A program made the translations under genes and the position numbers. A stretch of 28,486 nt of DNA from NIOZ-UU13 sp964444135 (GTDB lineage: Bacteria > Planctomycetota > Phycisphaerae > Sedimentisphaerales > Anaerobacaceae): assembly GCA_964444135.1 (NCBI GenBank), contig CAYUFX010000059.1, positions 1-28,486 on the forward strand, written 5' to 3'. The notes below the pieces were generated by a model, which had not been told where the DNA came from, searched no databases, and worked only from the letters and a program-made list of their open reading frames with translations. This document shows, one piece after another, positions 15,573 through 23,552 of the stretch (positions are counted from its first letter, which is position 1; each line of letters starts with the position of its first letter).

Positions 15573-15870
15573 AAACAAACCCAATCTTGTCCGCCGTAGG
15601 CGGATTGCAAATGAACGTAAGTATATTTTTACAAATGGATTATGAAAATATAAGCGATTGGACACTTGGTGAAAACAAACCCAATTCAAACCCAATTTAA
15701 AAAGAGCCCAAATGAATATAAACTCACTTATAACAAAGGATTACAGAAAAAAAGATGATTTCGCAGTCCGAATAAACAAACCCAATTCAAACCCAATCAA
15801 AGCCTGTCCTGAGCGTATTGAGTTTACCCTGAGTGTAATCGAAGGGAATGGGCCAATTTTAGAAAGAATG
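15573..15870 (+). repeat. ~100-bp-period repeat array beginning AAACAAACCCAAT
   Basis: AAACAAACCCAAT occurs at 15573-15585, 15673-15685 and 15774-15786, a period of 100-101 bases. Units 1 and 2 also share an AAATGAA start at 15609 and 15710. They can be read as aligned 29-codon peptides that both start MN, share DY near the middle and end NKPNSNPI. Unit 3 continues into a CCTGAGTGTAATCGAAGGG element (15800-15846). I recall similar NKPNSNP-coding repeats scattered between genes in related planctomycetes; no function is known to me. The frames differ and no ribosome sites are seen, so I treat this as a repeat and not as a gene. Confidence 0.65.
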
Positions 15871-15912
15871 AATGCAAACTTTTGTGCTGCAGGGTATTAT
15901 CGCAGGGTAGTA

Positions 15913-18786
15913 TTAGTCCCACTCAACGAGCACATAGATATAATTTGTCAACGTTTTTCTTTGAGCGAGTTTGTCATTATTTTTAACTTGTAACTGGAGG
16001 GAATTTATCTTTTCGCGTGTATCGACTACGCTTGTAACATCCCAGGAGTCAACACCCTCATGGTGTTCTTCTTCATGGACAGGGGCCTTTATTGAGGCCC
16101 AAATCACCGGTTTAGTCGGCCAGCCTGTGCCTATAGCCCAATCTAATTTTCCCTGGGCAAATCCTTCTTCCTCGAAGTGCTCGACACGAACAACGACTGA
16201 TTTTATTACAGCATCTGCCGGGATAGATACGTCTGAAAAATCAAAGGAGACGTATGAACAGTAAACGGTTGACCACCGGTTGTTGTCGCTGGATTGGACA
16301 AGGTTGACTTTGCCTTCTGCTGATAATGTTCTTTGGGTTCTTTGATTGTATCCATCCAGTACGGTCAATTTTGCTATCTTGGGTGGAGGTGGATTTACTT
16401 TAATGGTAAATGATTGTGTATCCAAGGCTGGGGTGCTGTTGCTATCGGCGACCTTTACCACTACCTGCTCATTATTTCCTATTTGTTCATTCGTTGGTTT
16501 CCACTGTATCAACCCGGTAGTAGAATTTATGGTCATATCAGCAGGTTTTGTGGTTAAGGAGTATGTTAGCTTATCTCTGAGGTCCGGGTCTGCGGCGTTA
16601 ACATCATACGTATATAACGCACCGGCTATAGCTGTGGTTACAGGTGCTGAAGTGATTACCGGGGGATCGTTCACCATTTTGACCGTAACATTCACCTTAG
16701 CGGTATCAGTCAAGCCTTTGTCGTCGCTAATTGTGTAGGTGAATGTATCGCTGCCGTAGAAGTTGGCGTTGGGGCTATAACTCAGCGTGTCATCGGGATT
16801 GATGGTGACCGAGCCATTGGTGCCCTGGCTGACATCAGTTACTGACAACATATCGAGGTATAGATATCTACCCACGTTGTCTACGTCAGTGTCGTTCGCC
16901 AGCACATTAATCCTTACTATCGGCGTGTCCTCCTGGGTCGTCGCAGTATCGTCAATTGCCACCGGCGGGTCGTTGACCGAGGAGACCATGATTGACACGG
17001 TTGCAGGAGCACTGTCCCCTGCGCTGTCGTTGACTTTGAAGGTGAAGCTGTCTGACCCGTTGAAATTCGTGTTGGGCGTATAGGTAAGGTTCGGCGCTGT
17101 CCCCATCAAGCTCCCGTGGGATGGATCCGTTAACATATTGTAGGTCAGCGGGTCTGAATCCGGGTCACTGCCCATCAATCTAATCTCTACGGGCGTATCC
17201 TCCACTGTGGTTACCGAATGAGATTCTGCAACAGGGAGGAGATTCGGAACGACATTGATGGATACCGTTGCCGGGGCACTGTCCACTTCGCCGTCATTCA
17301 ACTTGAAAGTGAAAACGTCCGGACCTGTGAAGTTAGGCAGGGGCGTGTAGATAAGCCTTCCGTTGGTATTGAAGTTTGAGTCGAAGGTGAGTCTGCCGTG
17401 CTCAGGTTCTTTGCAGATAATGAACATTAAGGGTTCGCCATCCACATCACTCCCTGTCAAGGCGGCGGATACGGATTTGTTTTCTTTTGTTGTCTTAGAC
17501 TGAGGATTTGCTGTAGGAGCATCGTTTACGGCCAGCACTGTAACCGATATCATCACCTGGTCACTATTTGCCTTTCCGTCGTTGACCTTGAAAGTGAAAC
17601 TGTCCGGTCCGCTGTAGTTCAACGCCGGCGTGTAAGTCATATTTGGCGCTGTCCCACTCAAGGTCCCGTGGGACGGACCTGTTACAACATTGTAGGTAAG
17701 CCGCCCTCCATCGGGATCACTTGCCATTAAGGTAATCGGCACCGGTTTCTCCTCCTGTGTCATTGCAGTACCAGGCTCGGCCACCGGCGGGTCGTTGATC
17801 ACGCTCACTCCAAATGTTAAAGCTATAGCTGATAGGATTGCTAATGCTAAAAAGAGGGCAAATTTCCTCTTCGCGGTTTTTAGATGAAAAAGGTGCCGGC
17901 GGAATAGCTTGAAAGTCTTTATCTTCTGTGCAGGCTGAGCGTCGAGGCTTTGTCGTTCTATGCTTTTGGCCTTCCCTGCTTCGGCTTCGGCCTTCTCCGA
18001 GACGAGCAGGTCCTCTTCTGCCTTTACTCGGGCTATAATTTCAGTCCTTGCCTGTTCTTTAGCTTTGGTTGACTTTTCCTCAGCCTGGGATAGTGCCGCC
18101 GCATACGATCGGACCTTCTCTTCTGCTTGTGCCTTGACTGCCGCAATCTCCTCTTTAGCCTGAGCGTCGAGGCTTTGTCGTTCTTTGCTTTTGGTCTTCA
18201 GGTCCTCTTCTGCCTTTGCTCTGGCCATAGTCTCAGTCTTTGCCTGTTCCTGGGCTTTGGTTAGCTTTTCCTCTGCCTGGGATAATGCCTCCGCATACGA
18301 TTGGGCCTTTTCTACCGCTTCTTTTGCTTCAGCCTTGGCTGCCGCTATCTCCTTTTTAGCCTGAGCCTCGGCTCTCTCGGCCAGGACACTATACTGGCGA
18401 TACTGTGTGAGGAGCATCTTTTCCGCTTCGGTTTTCACTTTTTGTTCCACAGAGGCTCTGTTCTCAATTTCTGCCTTTAGCTTTTCCTCTGCTTTGGCCC
18501 TTGCTAATGATTCAGCCTTCAACCTTTCTTCCATTTTGGCCATTGCCTTGGCCTTTTTCCTTTTAGACCAAGCGATGAAACCATGCTGGCGGAATGTGCT
18601 TTTCATTTGCAGCTTCGAGGTCTGGAGTTCCTGCTGCTCCAGCTCCGGCTCGTTATAGCCGGCGAGTTGCTGTTCAGGTGCGCCACAAGGTTGCTGGACA
18701 TCATCGTTTTGCTGAGTCGGTACCCCATTGAAAACCGATGGTATTTTCTTGTGTAGTGCTGCCTTGTTCTTTTTGTGCTCTGACAT
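15913..18786 (-). CDS. Large membrane protein: cytoplasmic coiled coil, one TM helix, tandem cadherin-like domains, DNRLRE-like C-terminus
   Basis: 957 residues. Residues ~77-290 are an Ala/Glu/Lys/Gln-rich coiled coil with two ~70-residue internal copies, each ending (K/I)ERQSLDAQ. A single transmembrane helix lies at ~309-329 after a basic stretch (RRHLFHLKTAKRK), so the N-terminus should face the cytoplasm. From 331 there are about four cadherin-like/VCBS repeats of ~90 residues (NDPPVA, LMASDPDG, LTYTP, DSFTFKVND), then an Ig-like He_PIG-type repeat. The last ~150 residues (LTVLDGYNQRTQ to YIYVLVEWD) resemble a DNRLRE-type beta-sandwich. No N-terminal signal is present; the TM helix serves as signal anchor. 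An adhesive or envelope-spanning role is inferred. Confidence 0.85.
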   Translation of the reverse strand: MSEHKKNKAALHKKIPSVFNGVPTQQNDDVQQPCGAPEQQLAGYNEPELEQQELQTSKLQMKSTFRQHGFIAWSKRKKAKAMAKMEERLKAESLARAKAEEKLKAEIENRASVEQKVKTEAEKMLLTQYRQYSVLAERAEAQAKKEIAAAKAEAKEAVEKAQSYAEALSQAEEKLTKAQEQAKTETMARAKAEEDLKTKSKERQSLDAQAKEEIAAVKAQAEEKVRSYAAALSQAEEKSTKAKEQARTEIIARVKAEEDLLVSEKAEAEAGKAKSIERQSLDAQPAQKIKTFKLFRRHLFHLKTAKRKFALFLALAILSAIALTFGVSVINDPPVAEPGTAMTQEEKPVPITLMASDPDGGRLTYNVVTGPSHGTLSGTAPNMTYTPALNYSGPDSFTFKVNDGKANSDQVMISVTVLAVNDAPTANPQSKTTKENKSVSAALTGSDVDGEPLMFIICKEPEHGRLTFDSNFNTNGRLIYTPLPNFTGPDVFTFKLNDGEVDSAPATVSINVVPNLLPVAESHSVTTVEDTPVEIRLMGSDPDSDPLTYNMLTDPSHGSLMGTAPNLTYTPNTNFNGSDSFTFKVNDSAGDSAPATVSIMVSSVNDPPVAIDDTATTQEDTPIVRINVLANDTDVDNVGRYLYLDMLSVTDVSQGTNGSVTINPDDTLSYSPNANFYGSDTFTYTISDDKGLTDTAKVNVTVKMVNDPPVITSAPVTTAIAGALYTYDVNAADPDLRDKLTYSLTTKPADMTINSTTGLIQWKPTNEQIGNNEQVVVKVADSNSTPALDTQSFTIKVNPPPPKIAKLTVLDGYNQRTQRTLSAEGKVNLVQSSDNNRWSTVYCSYVSFDFSDVSIPADAVIKSVVVRVEHFEEEGFAQGKLDWAIGTGWPTKPVIWASIKAPVHEEEHHEGVDSWDVTSVVDTREKINSLQLQVKNNDKLAQRKTLTNYIYVLVEWD
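17930..18330 (-). repeat. Internal duplication in the coiled-coil coding region
   Basis: Two stretches of ~200-240 bases are near-copies. Both encode SYA(E/A)ALSQAEEK, then a segment ending KAEEDL, then (K/I)ERQSLDAQ, at about residues 142-209 and 210-284. The first copy lacks the short VSEKAEAEAG insert of the second. It indicates coiled-coil growth by duplication. Confidence 0.65.
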
Positions 18787-19012
18787 CGATTATCTCTTGG
18801 CCAAATTATGGCCATTGATTATTTACTCTGCGGGAGCGTTACTATTGTGTCTTTTCCATAGGCCTTCTCTGCGCTGGTATAGGTAAACCAGTGATGACAG
18901 TATGCCCAAATTCGTTTTCGTCTATACATTCAAACGACTTTAGTTAAATAGCCCAATATCCCGCTGAGCACCCTTGGAAGGTCCGGAAAAAAACGCCATT
19001 TTCTTTAAATCT

Positions 19013-19095
19013 CAGTCGGAAGACAGAAGTCAGAAGTCAGAGGGCAGAAGACAGAAGTCGGAAGACAGAGGTCTGAAGTCAGAAGACAGAGGTCT
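19013..19095. repeat. Short-word microrepeat (AGAAGTC/AGAAGACAG units)
   Basis: About 80 bases are made of the words GGAAGACAG, AGAAGTC and AGAGGTCTG with small variations, almost purely purine apart from regular C and T. It lies in the 541-base gap between the divergent membrane-protein and oxidoreductase genes and encodes nothing plausible. Confidence 0.7.
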
Positions 19096-19137
19096 GTTCT
19101 CTGTAATCCCGTTTTTGGTTCGAGAAACCCGCATCTG

Positions 19138-19211
19138 GTAGGGGCAGGCCTACGTGCCTGCCCAGGGCAACGACATGCCTGCCCAGGGCAACCACATTGG
19201 GTTGCCCCTAC
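19138..19211. repeat. GTAGGGGCA/TGCCCCTAC palindromic element
   Basis: GTAGGGGCA (19138-19146) and TGCCCCTAC (19203-19211) are perfect 9-bp inverted ends. Inside are two copies of TGCCTGCCCAGGGCAAC separated by a few bases, each self-complementary in part. The end sequence TGCCCCTAC recurs at 24267-24275. Confidence 0.6.
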
Positions 19212-19282
19212 AGTGATACTCCTTATCTTTATCTTTTGGATACGATGTTCCCTGGACATCCCAGCAGGTCTCGAAATTGCGC

Positions 19283-19311
19283 TTGACTGCTTGGGAGATT
19301 GGAAGTATCTT
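19283..19311 (+). promoter_or_regulatory. Putative promoter of the oxidoreductase/DUF1080 operon
   Basis: TTGACT (19283-19288, 5 of 6) and TATCTT (19306-19311, 4 of 6) are 17 bases apart. The predicted start near 19318 leaves a ~95-base leader before the ATG at 19415. Confidence 0.5.
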
Positions 19312-19414
19312 TATGAGCACAAAGTAGTTGTTTTCAGCACTCCCAGATAAGTTTGAGGGTGTTACCCAGGGTTACTTTAAGATGGCAAAGTCCGGTAATC
19401 GAAAGGAGATATTT

Positions 19415-20740
19415 ATGAGAAAGAAGACAAAAAGAAAAAATCACGAGCTAACTCGCAGGGATTTTATCAAGACATCAGCGGTGGCGGGTGCTGTTTTAGC
19501 ATCCGGCACAAATCGTATCTTTGCTGCCGGCTCTGACGAGCTGCGCATCGGTCTTATCGGGTGCGGTGGTCGCGGGACCAGTGCGGCCTCGCAGGCCCTG
19601 ACCTGTACGAAGAGTGGTGTCAAGCTCTGGGCGGTGGGCGATGTGTTCGGCGACCAGGTCAAAGCGAGCCTCGAAATGCTGCACAAAGGTGCCGAGCCGA
19701 GGTACGACCGCGAGGCCTTTCCGTCACTGTCGGATAAAATGGATGTGCCGAGCAGACGGCAGTTCATCGGCTTCGACGCTTACAAAAAGGTCATCGAAAG
19801 CGGCGTCGATATGGTTATCTTGGCCTGCCCGCCACACTTTAGGGCGAGGCATTTCAAGGCTGCTGTTGAAGCGGGCAAACATGTGTTTATGGAAAAACCC
19901 GTAGCGGTTGACCCTGTCGGTGTTCGTTCGGTGATTGCCTCGGCGGAATTGGCCGAGCGCAAAGGGCTGTCCGTCGTGGCGGGTACACAGCGTCGTCATC
20001 AGGCACATTATATAGAGATTATGAGGCGAATTCATAACGGCGAGATTGGCGAAATCAGGGCTGCGCAATGCTGCTGGGCTATGGGCTTGCTGTGGGTACA
20101 GGAAAGAAAACCCGGCTGGTCGGATATGGAATGGCAGATTCGAAACTGGCTGTATTTTACGTGGCTGTCCGGCGACCAGCCCTGCGAACAGCACGTGCAT
20201 AACCTCGACATTATGAACTGGGCGTTAGGGGCACATCCTATCCAGTGTATGGGCATGGGTGGACGAGAAGTGCGGACCGGTCCGGAGCACGGCAATATCT
20301 TCGACCATTTCGCCGTCGAGTACGAGTATCCCAATGGCGTGCGTGTCACGAGTATGTGCCGTCAGATGGCGGGGTGCACGGAGCGTGTATCGGAACGTGT
20401 AGTCGGCACCAAGGGTTCTACATATACGGACCAAAGTGTCGGCTTCATCGAAGGGCAAAATGCGTACAAATATGACGGGCCTGCACCCGATCCATACGTG
20501 CAGGAACATGCCGACCTGATAGCGAGTATTCGCGATGGCAGGCCGGTGAACGAAGGTAAGCAGGTTGCGGAAAGTACGATGACGGCAATCATGGGCCGGA
20601 TGAGCGCCTATACCGGCAGGGCGCTGAAATGGGACTGGGCGATGAATGCGTCGAAACTGGACCTTACACCGCCGAAATATGAGTTCGGTGATTTGCCTGT
20701 GGCACCGGTTGCGGTTCCGGGCAAGACAAGACTTATTTAG
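19415..20740 (+). CDS. Tat-exported Gfo/Idh/MocA family oxidoreductase (first of three tandem copies)
   Basis: 441 residues from the ATG at 19415, with AAGGAG 6 bases upstream. The N-terminus is a Tat signal (LTRRDFIKTSAVAGAVLA, Arg pair at 14-15) ending near FAAGS. The mature protein opens with the Rossmann motif RIGLIGCGGRGT, and HVFMEKPVAVDP holds the EKP motif whose Lys is the usual catalytic residue. Members are NAD(P)(H)-dependent sugar dehydrogenases, and Tat export allows the folded protein to leave with its cofactor. With the DUF1080 gene at the operon end, C3 oxidation of glycosides is the inferred role. Its C-terminus (RALKWDWAMNASKLDLTPPK to VAVPGKTRLI) nearly matches those of the next two genes. 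Confidence 0.92.
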   Translation: MRKKTKRKNHELTRRDFIKTSAVAGAVLASGTNRIFAAGSDELRIGLIGCGGRGTSAASQALTCTKSGVKLWAVGDVFGDQVKASLEMLHKGAEPRYDREAFPSLSDKMDVPSRRQFIGFDAYKKVIESGVDMVILACPPHFRARHFKAAVEAGKHVFMEKPVAVDPVGVRSVIASAELAERKGLSVVAGTQRRHQAHYIEIMRRIHNGEIGEIRAAQCCWAMGLLWVQERKPGWSDMEWQIRNWLYFTWLSGDQPCEQHVHNLDIMNWALGAHPIQCMGMGGREVRTGPEHGNIFDHFAVEYEYPNGVRVTSMCRQMAGCTERVSERVVGTKGSTYTDQSVGFIEGQNAYKYDGPAPDPYVQEHADLIASIRDGRPVNEGKQVAESTMTAIMGRMSAYTGRALKWDWAMNASKLDLTPPKYEFGDLPVAPVAVPGKTRLI

Positions 20741-20743
20741 TTC

Positions 20744-20854
20744 CTGTTGCGGAAAGAGTATTTGTCATTCCCGCGGAAGCGGGAATCCAGCTTTTTCGCT
20801 CTGGACCCTTGCTTTCGCAGGGGTGACATCGACGATTTTTGTTTTCCGCAACAG
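20744..20854. repeat. Nested inverted repeats: CTGTTGCGGAAA stem around a TGTCATTCCCGC element
   Basis: Outer arms CTGTTGCGGAAA (20744-20755) and TTTCCGCAACAG (20843-20854) are a perfect 12-bp pair. Inside is a 66-base element, 20763-20828, with ends TGTCA and TGACA and its own hairpin ATTCCCGC/GCGGGAAT (20767-20774/20779-20786, loop GGAA). The inner part resembles the widespread dispersed element with GTCATTCCCGCGAAAGCGG ends. It lies between the first and second oxidoreductase genes. Confidence 0.75.
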
Positions 20855-20905
20855 ATACTATTTGACAAATTTTTGGTTCCCTATTGTTAATTGAAAGGAT
20901 TACTC

Positions 20906-22189
20906 GTGAAAAAGAAAGCAAATGAAAAAAGAGATGGGGTTTCCCGCAGAGACTTTATCAAGGCATCAGCGGCATTGGGAACTGCGAGCTTGTTGTCAGG
21001 AACAGGACGAATATTTGCGGCTGGTTCCGATAAGCTTCGGGTGGGTTTGATTGGCTGCGGTGGGCAGGGTACGCGGGATATTATCAGCTTAGTTAAGAGC
21101 TCGCCGGGTGTCGAGATAGTGGCAATGGGCGACTTGTTTAAAGACCGCCAGCAGGAGTCGCTCGACAAGCTCAGGAAGGACGTTCCCTCCGCCGTGAAGG
21201 TCACGTCAGGCAAGCGTTTTGTAGGTTTTGACGCTTATAAGAAAGTATTGCAAACAGACGTGCACTTAGTCTTTTTGACGGCGCCGCCTCACTGGCGCGC
21301 CGAGCACTTTCAGGCGGCTGTTGAAGCGGGTAAGCACGTGTTTATGGAAAAGCCGGCGGGGGTGGACCCGAAGGGCATTCGTTCAGTCATCCAGACGGCG
21401 GAATTAGCCCGGCAAAAGCGCCTATCGGTGGTCGCGGGCACGCAGCGCCGGCACAGCAGGAAATACCAGGAGACTATCCGGCGGATCCATGATGGTCAAA
21501 TTGGACAGATAGTGGCGGCCCAGAGCTATTGGAATGGAGCGGACATGTTAGGCTACTGGCAGTGGTATGAGAAGGAAGGCCGCTCCGATATGGAGTGGCA
21601 GTGCCGGAGCTGGCCCTGGTTCACCTGGACGAGCGGCGACCACATTGTCGAGCAGCATGTCCATAATCTCGACGTGCTCAACTGGGCACTCCAGGGGCAT
21701 CCGGAGCAGTGCATGGGTATGGGCGGCAGGGCTGTGCGCGACCTGGGCAATATCTATGACCACTTCACTGTCGAGTATGAGTATCCGGAAGGCGTTCGCG
21801 TTTTGAGTATGTGCCGTCAGATTACCGGCTGTACCGACAGGATTGCTGAACGTGTTGTGGGCACCAAAGGCGCAGCCGATGTTGACCAGGGCGTTATTAC
21901 CGGCGAGAGGCCTTTCAAGTACGAAGGACCCGACCCCGACCACTATGTTATGGAGATGGCCGACCTGGTCCGGAGTATTCGTGAAGGTTCCCCAATCAAC
22001 GAGGGCAAGCAGGTGGCAGAGAGTACTATGAATGCCATCATGGGCCGGATGAGCGCTTATACCGGCCGGGCTCTGAAATGGGACTGGGCAATGAAAGCCT
22101 CGAAGCTTGACCTGACGCCGCCCAAATATGAATGGTGCGATTTGCCCGTCAGGCCGGTCGCTGTTCCGGGTAAAACAAGACTTATTTAA
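20906..22189 (+). CDS. Tat-exported Gfo/Idh/MocA family oxidoreductase (second copy)
   Basis: 427 residues. The GTG at 20906 is preferred because AAAGGA lies 6 bases before it; the TTG at 20891 overlaps that site. The Tat signal is VSRRDFIKASAALGTASLLS, followed by a Rossmann motif LRVGLIGCGGQGT and an EKPAGVDP motif, where the first and third copies have EKPVAVDP. It is a clear paralogue of its neighbours: the blocks VVAGTQRRHSRKYQ, QHVHNLDVLNWAL and GMGGRAVRDLGNIYDHF align with them residue by residue. It is 165 bases from copy 1, with the nested repeat between, and 38 from copy 3. Different substrates or heteromeric assembly are possible. Confidence 0.92.
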   Translation: MKKKANEKRDGVSRRDFIKASAALGTASLLSGTGRIFAAGSDKLRVGLIGCGGQGTRDIISLVKSSPGVEIVAMGDLFKDRQQESLDKLRKDVPSAVKVTSGKRFVGFDAYKKVLQTDVHLVFLTAPPHWRAEHFQAAVEAGKHVFMEKPAGVDPKGIRSVIQTAELARQKRLSVVAGTQRRHSRKYQETIRRIHDGQIGQIVAAQSYWNGADMLGYWQWYEKEGRSDMEWQCRSWPWFTWTSGDHIVEQHVHNLDVLNWALQGHPEQCMGMGGRAVRDLGNIYDHFTVEYEYPEGVRVLSMCRQITGCTDRIAERVVGTKGAADVDQGVITGERPFKYEGPDPDHYVMEMADLVRSIREGSPINEGKQVAESTMNAIMGRMSAYTGRALKWDWAMKASKLDLTPPKYEWCDLPVRPVAVPGKTRLI

Positions 22190-22227
22190 CAAGTTTCGGC
22201 TGATACAATTTTTTGAAAGGATAACTT

Positions 22228-23535
22228 ATGAAAGCTAAAGCAATAAATGAAAAGTCTGAGTTGTCGCGCAGAGACTTTATCAAGACTTCGGCGGCGTTGG
22301 GTGCGGCGAGTCTGGCCGTAGGGACAAATAAAATCTTTGCGGCAGGCTCCGACAAGGTCCGCATCGGTTTGATTGGATGCGGCGGACGAGGCACGCATGA
22401 TGCAACAAAGTGCCTGAACTCGGCAGAAAACGTGGAGCTCGTGGCGATGGGTGACCTTTTTAAGGACCGCCTTGACAGGTGTCGCAAAACTCTTGGAAAA
22501 AACCTGTCAGATAAAGTGAAAGTAACTGAGGATATGTGCTTTGTTGGCTGGGACGCGCACAAGAAGGTGGTTGGTTGTGATGATGTTGACATGGTGATAC
22601 TGACGGAACCGCCGCACTTTCGTCCGCAACATCTCAAGGCGGCAATAGAAGGAGGCAAGCATGTGTTTATGGAAAAACCGGTGGCGGTGGACCCGGTCGG
22701 TGTTCGTTCGGTGATTGCATCGTCGGAACTGGCGGACAGGAAGAATCTAACCATAGTGGCCGGTACGCAGATGCGGCGGATATCGCATTTAGTGGAAGGT
22801 ATTAAGAGTATCCACGACGGTGCCATAGGAGAGCTTGTGGGCGGCCAGTGTGTGAGGCTCGGCGGAGGAATGTTGACCTGGTCGTCAAATACAAAACAAC
22901 GGCAGACGAACTGGTCGGATATGGAATGGCAGTTGCGGCGGTGGCTGTTTTTAACCTGGCTTTCAGGGGACTTTATTGTCGAGATGCACGTGCACAACCT
23001 GGATGTAATGAATTGGGCGTTCGGTGGACCTCCCGTCCAGTGCATGGGTATGGGCGGTCGAGAAGTACGAACGGCCCCGGAGTACGGCAACGCTTTTGAC
23101 CATTTCGCGGTCGAGTATGAATATCCGAACGGCGTGCGGATTGAGTATATGGGTGCGCAGATTGACAAGGTTTCGGACCGCAACGACCAACGGCTGGTCG
23201 GGACGAAAGGTCGGGCATATACGGACTTCGGAAGGCTTGTAATTGAAGGCCCGAATAAAGTTGAATACGCGTGGGACAAGGTGGACCCGTGTATAAAGCA
23301 ACATGCGGACCAAATTGCGGCGATTCGCCAGAGCAAACGGCTGAACGAAGGAAGGCGGATTGCTGAGAGTACGATGACGTCGATTATGGGGCGAATGAGC
23401 GCTTATACAGGACGAGCTCTAAAATGGGACTGGGCGATGAAGGCCTCAAAGCTGGACCTCAGCCCGCCGAAGTATGAGTTCGGTGATTTGGTGATGAGGC
23501 CGGTTGCTGTGCCCGGTAAGACACAATTGGTCTGA
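22228..23535 (+). CDS. Tat-exported Gfo/Idh/MocA family oxidoreductase (third copy)
   Basis: 435 residues from the ATG at 22228, with GAAAGGAT ~5 bases upstream. The Tat signal is LSRRDFIKTSAALGAASLAV, the Rossmann motif VRIGLIGCGGRGT, and the catalytic-type motif HVFMEKPVAVDPVGVRSVIA is shared word for word with copy 1. Copy 3 differs in the substrate half: TQMRRISHLVEG replaces the TQRRH block, and EYMGAQIDKVSDRND replaces the MCRQ(M/I) block of the other two. This suggests a changed substrate pocket. Only 17 bases separate it from the DUF1080 gene, so the two are almost certainly co-transcribed. Confidence 0.92.
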   Translation: MKAKAINEKSELSRRDFIKTSAALGAASLAVGTNKIFAAGSDKVRIGLIGCGGRGTHDATKCLNSAENVELVAMGDLFKDRLDRCRKTLGKNLSDKVKVTEDMCFVGWDAHKKVVGCDDVDMVILTEPPHFRPQHLKAAIEGGKHVFMEKPVAVDPVGVRSVIASSELADRKNLTIVAGTQMRRISHLVEGIKSIHDGAIGELVGGQCVRLGGGMLTWSSNTKQRQTNWSDMEWQLRRWLFLTWLSGDFIVEMHVHNLDVMNWAFGGPPVQCMGMGGREVRTAPEYGNAFDHFAVEYEYPNGVRIEYMGAQIDKVSDRNDQRLVGTKGRAYTDFGRLVIEGPNKVEYAWDKVDPCIKQHADQIAAIRQSKRLNEGRRIAESTMTSIMGRMSAYTGRALKWDWAMKASKLDLSPPKYEFGDLVMRPVAVPGKTQLV

Positions 23536-23552
23536 GACGAAAGGAGAATTTT

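Noticed and set aside
15459..15870. Possible CRISPR array
   Set aside because: The repeats are either too short and contiguous or ~100 bases apart with related, not unique, spacers, and no cas gene is near.
15442..15993. Three short plus-strand frames in the repeat region taken as small genes
   Set aside because: They start in microrepeats, lack ribosome sites and change frame between repeat units; the repeat array explains them.
20862..20890. Perfect TTGACA before the second oxidoreductase as an internal promoter
   Set aside because: The box 17 bases on is TGTTAA, a poor -10, and the start would fall inside the ribosome site.
22182..23336. 384-codon minus-strand open frame under the third oxidoreductase
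   Set aside because: It mirrors a well-supported gene, and antisense frames of similar sequence appear under the paralogues, so it is a by-product of codon bias.
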